From NCBI RefSeq assembly GCF_001612665.1, contig NZ_BDAX01000002.1, positions 930,001-994,000 on the forward strand: a stretch of 64,000 nt of DNA, given 5' to 3'. The DNA is from Nocardia alba NBRC 108234 (GTDB lineage: Bacteria; Actinomycetota; Actinomycetes; Mycobacteriales; Mycobacteriaceae). Below the pieces are notes generated by a model. It ran no database searches. It worked only from the letters and a program-made list of their open reading frames with translations, and was not told the DNA's origin. Below, one piece after another: positions 29,706 through 38,113 of this stretch; the stretch's first letter is position 1; each line of letters begins with the position of its first letter. The position numbers were made by a program, and so were the translations under genes.

Positions 29706-30787
29706 ACGCCGAATACGCTTCTCCCGAAGCGGTTTCGGAGGGTATCCCGACCGATCCGGACGCGCTCACCCCCGCCTGGCTCACCGCGACCCTGCGGGCG
29801 CACGGACACGCGGTGGATGTCGATCGGGTAGCCGTGGCGCCGGTGGGTTCGGGTCAGATGGCAGGCTCGTACCGGCTGCTGCTGCGCTATCGCGACAGCA
29901 CCACCCTGCCGGACAGCATGATCGCCAAACTCGCGATCGGATCCGAGGAGCATCGCCGATTCGGAGCGGGCGCCTTCCGCAACGAGGTGCGCTTCTACCG
30001 CGACCTGGCCGCGACGCTGCGTGCGCCGGTGCCGGGCTGCTATGCCGCCGTCGTCTCGGCATCCGGCAGCGAATTCGTGCTGCTCCTGGACGATCTCGCG
30101 CCCGCGGTGCAGGGAGACCAGATCGCCGGGTGCACCGTCGAACAGGCGCGCGCCGTCGCCGTCGCCGCCGCCGGGCTGCACGGACCGCGCTGGTGTGACG
30201 ACACGTTGTTCCAGGTGCCGGGCTTGTCGCTACCCACCGACGAGGATCGGGACCTGATGGACTCGGTGCTGGCGCCGATGGCCGACGCCTTCGTCGCACG
30301 TTTCGATGATCAGCTCACCGACCTGGAGCGGGCCGCCGTCGCATGGCTCGTCGCGTCCGCCGGTGACTGGCTGGTCGCCCCGCTGCGCCATTTCGCGCTG
30401 CTGCACGGCGATCTGCGCGTCGACAATGTGATGTTCGCGCCCGACGGCACGGTGACGCTGCTCGACTGGCAGACGATCACCCCGGGACAACCACTGCGCG
30501 ACATCGCCTTCTTGCTCTCGACGAGCCTGACGATCGAGGATCGTCGCCGACACGAGCGGTCCATCGTCGCCGACTATCACCGGGAGCTCACCCGGCACGG
30601 TGTCACCGACTACCGCGTGGAGCAGTGCTGGGCCGACTACGTCTCGTCGCTGATCCACGCCCCGCTCATCGTCGTGTTCGGTTGCGGCGCAGCCGCTCCC
30701 ACGCCACGCGGCGACCGGATGTTCCACACCATGCTCACGCGTAGCGCCGCCGCGATCGACGACCTCCTACCGGGTGCGTTGCGCTGA
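29702..30787 (+). CDS. Phosphotransferase (APH / ecdysteroid-kinase-like fold)
   Basis: 361 aa from GTG 29702 (GTGA overlap). Kinase motifs: probable ATP-binding Lys K76 (SMIAKLAIG), catalytic loop LLHGDLRVDNVMF (H235, D237, N242) and metal-binding D255 in LLDWQTITPG. The DWQ form is typical of ecdysteroid-kinase-like proteins that phosphorylate hydroxyl groups of small molecules. Placement in an acyl-CoA ligase operon suggests phosphorylation of a hydroxylated acyl intermediate, as known for LvaA in levulinate and ACAD10/11-type kinases in 4-hydroxyacid catabolism, rather than antibiotic resistance. That role is inference. Confidence 0.78.
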   Translation: MNAEYASPEAVSEGIPTDPDALTPAWLTATLRAHGHAVDVDRVAVAPVGSGQMAGSYRLLLRYRDSTTLPDSMIAKLAIGSEEHRRFGAGAFRNEVRFYRDLAATLRAPVPGCYAAVVSASGSEFVLLLDDLAPAVQGDQIAGCTVEQARAVAVAAAGLHGPRWCDDTLFQVPGLSLPTDEDRDLMDSVLAPMADAFVARFDDQLTDLERAAVAWLVASAGDWLVAPLRHFALLHGDLRVDNVMFAPDGTVTLLDWQTITPGQPLRDIAFLLSTSLTIEDRRRHERSIVADYHRELTRHGVTDYRVEQCWADYVSSLIHAPLIVVFGCGAAAPTPRGDRMFHTMLTRSAAAIDDLLPGALR

Positions 30788-30825
30788 ACCCGGCACTCGG
30801 TGCGATCGCCCTACGCGGCAGCAAC

Positions 30826-31605
30826 TTACGGATGTCGCGGGTTCGCCGCCATCGCCCGCACCCGGCCGAGTACATCCGGGTAGCGACGCAGATGCGCGCC
30901 GCCGTTGAGATCGATCGCCGATCCGGTCATCCAGCTCGCGCGATCGGAGGCGAGGAAGGCGACAGCGTCGGCGATCTCCTCCGGTCGTCCGCTGCGCCCG
31001 AGCGGGGCGTTGTCCAGATACTCCTCGGTCAGCCCCGGCACCATCGAGATTCCCGCGACCAGCGGGGTATCGACCAGGCCGGGCGATATCGCGTTGACCC
31101 GAATGCCACGCTCGGCCAATTCCAAGGCGGCGACCTCGACGAGCATGAGCACACCGGCCTTGGCCGCGCAGTAGGAGGCCAACCCGGTTCCCGGTTGTCG
31201 ACCGTTGAGTGAGGCGATGCAGACGATGCCGGCGCCCTCGGCGGCGTGGCGACCCGCGTGTTTGAGAACCAGGAAGGTTCCGGTCAGGCAGACGTCGACA
31301 GTGGTCTGCCAGTGCGCCAGTTCCAGTTCGGTGATCGCGCCCGGAATCGAGAGCCCGGCACAGTTCACCACGGTGTGCACACCGGGCACGGACTCGAACC
31401 CCGACGCGACCGAGTCCTCGTCGGTGACATCCATGCGGATCGCCGTGACATCGCCGCCGAGCCGTGCCGCCGCGGCACGGGCCGCGTCGCCGTCGATGTC
31501 GGCGATGGTCACCCGATACCCCTCGGCCGCCAGGGTGCGCGCGGTCGCCAGGCCGATGCCGGACGCTCCGCCGATCACCAGCGCCGAGCGTTGATCGCCG
31601 GTCAT
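30826..31605 (-). CDS. Short-chain dehydrogenase/reductase
   Basis: 259 aa from ATG 31605 (GGAGGGGGCGGC upstream). GGASGIGLATA cofactor motif, NCAGLS, catalytic Ser in IASLNG and Tyr/Lys in YCAAKAG. The end is typical: DTPLVAG, GRPEEIADAVAFLASD, GSAIDLNGGAH. Its ATG overlaps the hydrolase TGA (ATGA), so it is the third gene of the monooxygenase-hydrolase-SDR operon. It probably handles an alcohol or ketone produced or used by these enzymes. Confidence 0.84.
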   Translation of the reverse strand: MTGDQRSALVIGGASGIGLATARTLAAEGYRVTIADIDGDAARAAAARLGGDVTAIRMDVTDEDSVASGFESVPGVHTVVNCAGLSIPGAITELELAHWQTTVDVCLTGTFLVLKHAGRHAAEGAGIVCIASLNGRQPGTGLASYCAAKAGVLMLVEVAALELAERGIRVNAISPGLVDTPLVAGISMVPGLTEEYLDNAPLGRSGRPEEIADAVAFLASDRASWMTGSAIDLNGGAHLRRYPDVLGRVRAMAANPRHP

Positions 31606-32549
31606 GCCGCCCCCTCCGTGGTGTCGCGAACCTGATCGCGCGCACCGGCGAGCAGATGTCGTCGTAGGAACTGCGCCTGATGGGCGACGGCGGTCTCGAA
31701 CCACGGGTTGCCCGCGAAGAGATCGAAATGGTCACACGGGTAGTGCCTGACCTCCGCGCGGGCCTTGAACGCCGCCTTGGCCGCGGCGTGGGGTGGTGCG
31801 GCGCGGTCGAAGTCGGCGATCTGCACGAGAACCGCGGCGGTGATGCGGTCGGCGTGCCGATCGGCCCGGTAGCCACCGAGCTCGAGGACGACGGCGGCGT
31901 CGATTTCGTTGCGCCAGGTCGGCCCGGCCAACGCGGTATAGGACTCGTAGTAGCCCTCGGCGGTCAACGCGGCCCGCTCGCCGGGTTTACCTGCCAGCGC
32001 CATCATGATCGGCGCGCGGCCGAAACGCCCCGCGATCGCGCTGCGCACCCCGGTCATCGTGGAGCGGGTGAGGGCACCGACGCCCAGCTGGGCCAGCGCG
32101 TGGCGCCCCGCGGAGAGGCTGTCGATCATCGGCACCATCGCGATCACCGCGCTGATGTCGGTCCGGTCCGCGGCCACCGTCAGCGCGTGTCCGCCGGACT
32201 GGGAAATGCCCCACAGCGCGATCCGCGCCGGATCGACGCCGGGCTGCGCGCGGGCCGCGACGATCGCGGCGTGGTAGTCCCGCACCTGATCAGCCATCGA
32301 AATCCGTTGGCGCGGTTGCCCATCGGAGGCGCCGAAGCCACGGTAGTCGAAGGCCAGCACGGCCAGGCCCGCATCGGCGAGGCGCCGGGCGAACGGCGCG
32401 AGACCGGAGTCCTTGGTGCCACCGAATCCGTGCGCCATGACCACCACGGGTGCGCCTGTGTGCGAACCATCCGGTGTCGCGGGGAAGAACCAGCCGTCGC
32501 AGGTGGTTCCCTGCGAAAGGAAGGAGATCTGGCGGTAGTCGTCGGTCAT
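31602..32549 (-). CDS. Alpha/beta hydrolase
   Basis: 315 aa from ATG 32549, overlapping the monooxygenase stop (ATGA). VVMAHGFGGTKDSGL forms the oxyanion region, FDYRGFGASDGQPRQ is the family strand, and GISQSGGHAL carries the nucleophile Ser in a GxSxS variant seen in S15/dienelactone-hydrolase-like enzymes. VQIADFDRAAPP and CDHFDLF supply the likely Asp and His. In this operon a reasonable role is hydrolysis of an ester or lactone formed upstream. Not proven. Confidence 0.82.
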   Translation of the reverse strand: MTDDYRQISFLSQGTTCDGWFFPATPDGSHTGAPVVVMAHGFGGTKDSGLAPFARRLADAGLAVLAFDYRGFGASDGQPRQRISMADQVRDYHAAIVAARAQPGVDPARIALWGISQSGGHALTVAADRTDISAVIAMVPMIDSLSAGRHALAQLGVGALTRSTMTGVRSAIAGRFGRAPIMMALAGKPGERAALTAEGYYESYTALAGPTWRNEIDAAVVLELGGYRADRHADRITAAVLVQIADFDRAAPPHAAAKAAFKARAEVRHYPCDHFDLFAGNPWFETAVAHQAQFLRRHLLAGARDQVRDTTEGAA

Positions 32550-33928
32550 CGGTGCGCTCCCACGGTCGTCGCGTCGGTCTCGGCCACTCGGGCCCACGAC
32601 GGCGGGCCATGGACCAGGGCCCGCTGCGCTCCCGCCGGTATTTCCCGGGTCCGCATATCGTGTTCGTAGAGGAAATAGTCGACCTGCTGGGTGTGGCGGG
32701 GGGTAGCGAGCACATGCCCGATATAGCGCTGATGGTCGGCGACGATCACCTCGCGCATCCGCTCCGGTTCCGGCAATCGGTACCGGCCGACCGCGTACGC
32801 GCCGACCAGCCGCGCCTGGGATTCCACGAAGGGGAACAGGGTCGGCGTCGCCTGGGCGAATCCGGCGAAGACCAGGTCGTCGATGCCCGGCACGAACATC
32901 CGCTTGTACAGATCAATCCGATTGTCGGGGGCGCTGAGGAATTCCGGATCGAAGAACGGGAAGGTGATGTTGTAGCCGGTGGCGTAGATGACGATATCGA
33001 AATCGTCGCTGGTGCCGTCGGTGAAATAAACCGTGTGGCCGTCCAACCGCGCGACATCGGGTTTGGGGATCACGTCACCGGATCCCAGCCGCAGCGGGAG
33101 CTCGACCGATTGGGTCGGATGCGCCTCGAAGAACTTGTGATTGGGCGTCGGCAGGCCATAGTTTTCCGGGCGTCCCGAAAGAAGCGGCTGGCCCCACTGC
33201 AAGAACTTGCGCTGCCACGCGTACGGAATGTGCGGACTGGTCCGGTAGTACTTGTCCGCCGGTCGGCCCGCGACGTACTTGGGCACGATCCACCCGCCGG
33301 AACGGGTCGACAGACTCAGGGTGTTGCCCAGCGCCTTCGACGACAGTTCCACGGCGATATCGGCGGCACTGTTGCCGATACCGACCACGAGAATCCGCTG
33401 ATTCGAGAAATCCAGTGGTGTGCGCAGGTCGACATAGTGATGCGAGTGCAGCGTGGTTCCTGCGAACTCGCCGGGAAAATCGGGGTAGCGCGGGTCCCAG
33501 TGGTGTCCGTTCGCGACAACGAGCAGATCGAAGGAGCGCGTCCCGGTGCGCTGGGTTGTCAGTTCCCACCCGCCGTCGGGGAGGCGGCGCGCGTGTTCGA
33601 CGCCGTTCTCGAATTCGATGTGCTCGGTCAGCCCGAAGGCGGCGCTGTAGTCGTCGAGGTACTCCTTGATCTGGGTGTGGTGCGGGAAATCCGGATAGTG
33701 CTCCGGCATGGGGAAATCCCGGAACGACAGCTGATGTTTCGAGGTGTCGATGTGCAGCGACCGGTAGGCGCTGCTGTGCCCGTTCGGGTTGCCGAAGGCC
33801 CAGTTACCGCCCACCCGGTCCGAGGACTCGAAGCAGGTGTAGGGCACGCCGTAGTCGTTGAGCATCTTTCCCGCGGTGAGGCCGCTGATACCAGCGCCGA
33901 TGACGGCGGTGCGCGGTTGGTACGTCAT
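32546..33928 (-). CDS. Flavin-containing monooxygenase (class B)
   Basis: 460 aa. FAD motif GAGISGL (11-17), NADP motif GIGNSAAD (183-190), and between them F-x-G-x3-H-x3-Y (F155, G157, H161, Y165), the FMO-type signature. A Baeyer-Villiger enzyme would have Trp in place of Tyr, although some FMO-type proteins also do Baeyer-Villiger chemistry. ATG-like membrane segments are absent; it is cytosolic. First gene of an operon with hydrolase and SDR, divergent from a TetR gene, with a clear inverted repeat between them. Confidence 0.87.
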   Translation of the reverse strand: MTYQPRTAVIGAGISGLTAGKMLNDYGVPYTCFESSDRVGGNWAFGNPNGHSSAYRSLHIDTSKHQLSFRDFPMPEHYPDFPHHTQIKEYLDDYSAAFGLTEHIEFENGVEHARRLPDGGWELTTQRTGTRSFDLLVVANGHHWDPRYPDFPGEFAGTTLHSHHYVDLRTPLDFSNQRILVVGIGNSAADIAVELSSKALGNTLSLSTRSGGWIVPKYVAGRPADKYYRTSPHIPYAWQRKFLQWGQPLLSGRPENYGLPTPNHKFFEAHPTQSVELPLRLGSGDVIPKPDVARLDGHTVYFTDGTSDDFDIVIYATGYNITFPFFDPEFLSAPDNRIDLYKRMFVPGIDDLVFAGFAQATPTLFPFVESQARLVGAYAVGRYRLPEPERMREVIVADHQRYIGHVLATPRHTQQVDYFLYEHDMRTREIPAGAQRALVHGPPSWARVAETDATTVGAHR

Positions 33929-33950
33929 TCTGATCCCTTCGAGCGGACCT

Positions 33951-33976
33951 GTAGACAGATTCGAAAGAGTGTCTAC
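33951..33976. promoter_or_regulatory. Operator between the monooxygenase operon and its TetR regulator
   Basis: GTAGACA (33951-33957) and TGTCTAC (33970-33976) form a perfect 7-base inverted repeat with a 12-base spacer, inside the 137-base divergent gap. A second copy with one mismatch and identical spacing lies upstream of the acyl-CoA ligase (26933-26958). Confidence 0.7.
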
Positions 33977-34065
33977 TCGTAGTTGTCACATTCTCAGATC
34001 TGTCCACCGCTTGCTAGGGTTTCGGGAAAACCGATGCCGTCCCCGCGTGCACACCGACCCCGAAA

Positions 34066-34680
34066 GTGAGCAGCGTGACCGAAGCTCCGACTGCGACGGT
34101 TGTCGATCGGTTACTCCACGCCGCACAGAAGTTGTTGGCGACCAAGGGAATCCGGGCCACCACGGTCAGCGAGGTCGCCGAGGAGGCCGGGGTCTCACGC
34201 GCGTGGCTCTACCGGCATTTCCCCGACAAGACGACCCTGCTCGGCGCCGCGATCATCCGGCTGACCGACACGTTCTGGACCTATGCGCGCGCAGAACTGG
34301 ATGCGATCGATACCTTCGGCGAGCAGCTCGCGGCGGGCGTGCGCATCGGCCGAGGCGCCTATGACGATCCCGGAGCGCTGGTCATTCGGCTACGGACCGA
34401 AGAACCCGAGGAATTCGCCCTGTGCACCGACGCGGCCGTCGCCGGTCTGATCCCCGACCTCGCGTCCTTCTGGCGTCCCTACGTCGAGACCGCGGTAGCG
34501 CGCGGCGAGGTGCACCCCGGTCACGATCTCGCCCAGGTCTCGGAGTGGGTGGCGCGGGTGCTGATCAGCCTGGGCACGATCCATGGCGACACCATCGACC
34601 CTGACGACCGGGTAGCGGTGCTGAGCCACGTGCGCCGCTATATCCTGCCCGGCCTGACAGCGGATCCCGGCACCGCCTGA
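34066..34680 (+). CDS. TetR family transcriptional regulator
   Basis: 204 aa from GTG 34066; GTG 34075 is also possible. Helix-turn-helix: RATTVSEVAEEAGVSRAWLYRHFPDKTTLLGAA, then a helical ligand domain with no family I can name. It is divergent from the monooxygenase operon, and the gap holds a perfect inverted repeat, so it most likely represses that operon and itself; a second site suggests it also controls the acyl-CoA ligase operon 7 kb away. Confidence 0.86.
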   Translation: MSSVTEAPTATVVDRLLHAAQKLLATKGIRATTVSEVAEEAGVSRAWLYRHFPDKTTLLGAAIIRLTDTFWTYARAELDAIDTFGEQLAAGVRIGRGAYDDPGALVIRLRTEEPEEFALCTDAAVAGLIPDLASFWRPYVETAVARGEVHPGHDLAQVSEWVARVLISLGTIHGDTIDPDDRVAVLSHVRRYILPGLTADPGTA

Positions 34681-34692
34681 GTCCGCTGCCCG

Positions 34693-35601
34693 TCACTCGA
34701 AGTAGGCCGCGTAGTCGCCGAAGGGAACCTGACCGGTGGGGCTCGCGGTGATGGCGTCGGCGACCTGCGGCGGGATGGGAGCCCAGTGGGCCGGCATCGC
34801 GGCCGCCAGGGCCGGGTTGAGAATGTAGATCAGCGCGAAGTTCACAATCCACAGCGGCGGGGCCATCGACATGCCGACCACAGAATTCACGCCGCCCTTG
34901 GTGTTGGTCACCAGCTGAGCCGCGCCCGAAATCTGTTGTGCCGCGAAGCCGTAGGCGGCCTGCACCGTATAGGCCGACCGGTAGAGCGCGGCCAGCGTTC
35001 TCTCCGCACCGTTGTCGCGCAACCAGGTGCCGATGTACCCGCCGGGCGCGAGCAAGGTGTTCACCTGTCTGGTCGGCGCGTCCGCGTTGGCCGGGCTCTC
35101 CAAGAGCCCACCGGGGTTCACGTACAGACCGTAGCTCGCCAGCACCGAGGGCGTGTTCTGCCCGTTGACCTCGGAATAGACGGGACGGCCGACCGTATTG
35201 GTGAGAATCTCGACGCAGGCGACGATCACCTCACCGGCCGCCGGGCTGCCGCCGACGCCGCCACCGGTGCTGAGGTCGCGATACTGCTGTTCGGTCAGCG
35301 CGTCGGCCCGGTCCAGACCCACCTGACCGGCGATCGTATCGGCCAATGCCTGACCGAGCGGCTGGTTGAGCTGCTCCGGACTGGTCAGCTGTTTCGGCGC
35401 CACGTACTCGTAGGCGGGCGCACCGGAGAAAGGAACTGCGAACCCGGTGTCGGAGGGGTTCGCCATGGGTTGCCCGGACACGGTCTGAGTGGCCGTCACA
35501 GACAGCAGGCACGCACCGATCAGCGCCGATACCGAGAGGGCTCCGCGACGGACGATCGATCTGCGCCGATGCCCCGGACCAACTAGCCACGTGGTGCCCA
35601 T
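34693..35601 (-). CDS. Secreted protein of unknown function
   Basis: 302 aa from ATG 35601. An Arg-rich start (GHRRRSIVRRGALSVSALIGACLL) and hydrophobic core give a signal peptide, possibly Tat-like because of the RR pairs, cleaved near VSGQP. The mature part is Ala/Gly/Pro/Asn-rich with no recognised domain; a segment WIVNFALIYILNPALAAAMP near the C-terminus is hydrophobic. Similar proteins exist in Nocardia and Rhodococcus without assigned role. Confidence 0.65.
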   Translation of the reverse strand: MGTTWLVGPGHRRRSIVRRGALSVSALIGACLLSVTATQTVSGQPMANPSDTGFAVPFSGAPAYEYVAPKQLTSPEQLNQPLGQALADTIAGQVGLDRADALTEQQYRDLSTGGGVGGSPAAGEVIVACVEILTNTVGRPVYSEVNGQNTPSVLASYGLYVNPGGLLESPANADAPTRQVNTLLAPGGYIGTWLRDNGAERTLAALYRSAYTVQAAYGFAAQQISGAAQLVTNTKGGVNSVVGMSMAPPLWIVNFALIYILNPALAAAMPAHWAPIPPQVADAITASPTGQVPFGDYAAYFE

Positions 35602-35715
35602 CGTCGACCTCTCAGAGCGCTGTCGTAGGAGGTAGAACCGGTTTCCCAGTCAGTCAAAGCCGTGTCCGGCACCCTGTCAAGTCCCGCGCCGAACACGGAG
35701 ACCGAATTGTTCGCG

Positions 35716-36876
35716 CTATGAGCTGATGAGCTGCGATGGGTGCTGGGCAGGCGGAATCGGCCCGAAGGTGTTCGCCACGCCGGTGCAGGCGGCGACGATC
35801 CGGTCGACCTGTGGGTCGGTGAGCGCGGCGTGCAACGAGAGGCGAATCAAGGTGCCTGCGCCGGGTACCGCCGGCGGGAAGAACACCGAGCCGAGAACTC
35901 CTCGCTGCTCGAGGAACTCACGCACCGCGATCGCGTGCCGAGCGGGGCCGGTCGGCAGCGGAACGATGTGGCCGGCGTCGCCGGCGAGCTCGAATCCCGA
36001 CGCGGACATCGCCAGGCGAATCCGCGAGCCGACCACACGCAGCCGGGCACGACGCGATTCCGCGGATCCGATCACCGCGAGCGCGGCCCGCAGCGCGGCG
36101 ATATCCCGGGCGGGCACCGCGGACGAGAACACCGCCGGATAGGACGCGAGGCGAAAGCAGTCGGCGATGTCCGGATCGCAGGCGACAACGCCGGCCCGCC
36201 CGGCGAATGCCTTCGCCAGACTCGCCGTGCGAAAGGCCACCCGATCGGCGAGATCGAGCGCGGCCACCATGCCCGCACCGCGCGGCCCGTCGACGCCGAG
36301 CGTGTGGGATTCGTCGACGACGAGCACACTCCCGGTGTGCTCGGCGAGTTCGCACAGTCGCTCGATCTGGGCACGGCTGCCCGCCGTGCTGTCGATCGCA
36401 TCGACCGCGACGATGCCCGGGCCGCACGCCGCGATCCGGCAGCGCAGGGCATCCACATCATTGTGGGGAAAGGCGACCACCGTCGCGCCGGCCGCGCGAG
36501 CACCGAAGGCCAGTGACATGTGCGCGCTGCCGTCCACATAGACCGGGGTGTCGCAGTCCACGATCGTTTGCAGCAAACCGACATTGGCTTCCCAGCCGGA
36601 CTGACACAACACCGCCGCCGGCGCGCCGAGATACGCGGCGAACTCGGCTTCCAGGGCCGCCGTGGCGCCGTGATCGGCGGAGGTGGGCGCGGCGTGTAGT
36701 GCCGACGCGATGCGCGGATCAGCACCGATTGCCAGATAGTCGTTGCTGTTCAGCGGGATATCGCCGAGTGCGGGCTGTCGGCCGACCAACGGGTGGTGGC
36801 CGCCCCATTCCCGCAGACGCGCACGGTTGACGTGCTCGACTCGCGACCGAATGCGCTCGGCGACGCTTGCGGTCAC
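35716..36876 (-). CDS. CqsA-like alpha-hydroxyketone autoinducer synthase (alpha-oxoamine synthase family)
   Basis: 386 aa from GTG 36876 (GGAAGGA five bases upstream), close to the 389 aa of Vibrio CqsA. PLP enzyme of the 8-amino-7-oxononanoate synthase family: PLP lysine K222 in TASLAKAFAGRAG, plus VVDESHTLGVDGPRGAG (D188, H191). Several stretches are CqsA-specific rather than BioF-like: SNDYLA, LCQSGWEANVGLLQTI, VDGSAHMSLAFGARAAG, CGPGIVAVDAIDST, YPAVFSS, GVLGSVFFPPA, LIRLSLH. CqsA joins S-adenosylmethionine and an acyl-CoA toward CAI-1-type signals. Divergent from an NAD-epimerase; no CqsS-like hybrid kinase is adjacent. Confidence 0.8.
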   Translation of the reverse strand: MTASVAERIRSRVEHVNRARLREWGGHHPLVGRQPALGDIPLNSNDYLAIGADPRIASALHAAPTSADHGATAALEAEFAAYLGAPAAVLCQSGWEANVGLLQTIVDCDTPVYVDGSAHMSLAFGARAAGATVVAFPHNDVDALRCRIAACGPGIVAVDAIDSTAGSRAQIERLCELAEHTGSVLVVDESHTLGVDGPRGAGMVAALDLADRVAFRTASLAKAFAGRAGVVACDPDIADCFRLASYPAVFSSAVPARDIAALRAALAVIGSAESRRARLRVVGSRIRLAMSASGFELAGDAGHIVPLPTGPARHAIAVREFLEQRGVLGSVFFPPAVPGAGTLIRLSLHAALTDPQVDRIVAACTGVANTFGPIPPAQHPSQLISS

Positions 36877-37027
36877 GGCGGTCCTTCCGGTGAACTCTCC
36901 TCGATGTCCCATACCGACTCAGCATCGCGCACCGGCGAGCTCGACGGACCCGGGTAAATATGACGGAACCCTGACCAATTGCCGAGCGCCGCGAGAATGC
37001 GGTGGAATCACCACCAGAATCGACGGC

Positions 37028-38086
37028 ATGCGCGTCCTACTCACCGGTGCCGCCGGTTTCATCGGGTCCCATATTCGCCGTACCCTCGAGAATTTCGGGC
37101 ACGAGGTGATCGCCGTCGATCTCATGCTCGCCGCGGCCCATGGGCCGGACGCGCCGACGCCTGCGGGGATCGACCGTCTCGACGTGCGCGATCCCGCGGC
37201 GCTCGACTCCCACCTGCGCGGGGTCGACGTGGTGTGCCATCAGGCCGCCGTGGTCGGGGCGGGCGTCAGTGCGCAGGACGCGCCCGCCTACGCCAGTCAC
37301 AACGATTTCGGCACCGCGGTGCTGCTGGCCGCGATGGACCGCGCAGGATGCCGACGGCTCGTGCTGGCGTCGTCGATGGTGGTCTACGGCGAGGGCCGCT
37401 ACCGCACCGCCGACGCCGAGCTGTTCGTCCCGCCACCGCGCGCGATCGACGACCTCGAGCGGGGCGAGTTCGATCACCGGGATCCCGGCTCCGGTGATCC
37501 GCTCGAGTGGCTGCCGGTCGGCGAGAACACCCCGCTGCGCCCGCGCAGTCTGTACGCGGCGAGCAAGGTGGCCCAGGAACATTACGCCGCGGCGTGGGCG
37601 ACGGCGACCGATTCGACGGTCACGGCGCTTCGCTACCACAATGTGTACGGCCCTGATATGCCCCGGGACACCCCGTATTCCGGTGTCGCGGCGATCTTCC
37701 GGTCGGCGCTGGAAGCGGGTGCGGCACCGCGGGTCTTCGAAGACGGAAAACAGGTCAGGGATTTCGTGCACGTGCACGACATCGCCGCGGCGAACCTGGC
37801 CGCCGTCGAAACACCGCTGGGTGGGTTCGTCGCGCTCAATGTCGCCTCCGGACAGCCGATCACGATCGGCGAGGTCGCGCAGGTCCTCGCTGCCGCACAC
37901 CACGGCAGCGCGCCCGTCGTCACCGGGCAGTACCGCCCCGGCGACGTCCGCCACATCGTCGCCAGCCCTGATCGCGCCCGCCTGCTGCTCGATTTCACCG
38001 CCGCGATCACACCTGAGCAGGGATTGGCCGAATTCGCCGTGTCCCCACTGCGCGCGGTAGCGAGCGCCGGAGCTCCGACCTGGTGA
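37028..38086 (+). CDS. NAD-dependent epimerase/dehydratase
   Basis: 352 aa from ATG 37028. Extended SDR fold: TGAAGFIGSHIRR at residues 6-18, HQAAVVGAGV, SSMVVYGEG, catalytic Tyr/Lys in YAASKVAQEH, LRYHNVYGPDMPRDTPYSGV, RDFVHVHDIAAAN. These are the features of UDP- or dTDP-sugar epimerases and dehydratases. It points away from the CqsA-like gene and toward the two-component and glycosyltransferase genes, so it likely supplies a nucleotide sugar for that cluster. The sugar is unknown. Confidence 0.85.
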   Translation: MRVLLTGAAGFIGSHIRRTLENFGHEVIAVDLMLAAAHGPDAPTPAGIDRLDVRDPAALDSHLRGVDVVCHQAAVVGAGVSAQDAPAYASHNDFGTAVLLAAMDRAGCRRLVLASSMVVYGEGRYRTADAELFVPPPRAIDDLERGEFDHRDPGSGDPLEWLPVGENTPLRPRSLYAASKVAQEHYAAAWATATDSTVTALRYHNVYGPDMPRDTPYSGVAAIFRSALEAGAAPRVFEDGKQVRDFVHVHDIAAANLAAVETPLGGFVALNVASGQPITIGEVAQVLAAAHHGSAPVVTGQYRPGDVRHIVASPDRARLLLDFTAAITPEQGLAEFAVSPLRAVASAGAPTW

Positions 38087-38113
38087 ATCGCTGTCGGACT
38101 CGGAGGGGAAGGA

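Noticed and set aside
29702..30787. Aminoglycoside resistance gene
   Set aside because: The DWQ motif and the acyl-CoA ligase operon point to a metabolic kinase.
32546..33928. Typical Baeyer-Villiger monooxygenase
   Set aside because: The signature has Tyr (F-x-G-x3-H-x3-Y) as in FMOs, not the Trp of type I Baeyer-Villiger enzymes; such activity is possible but not indicated.
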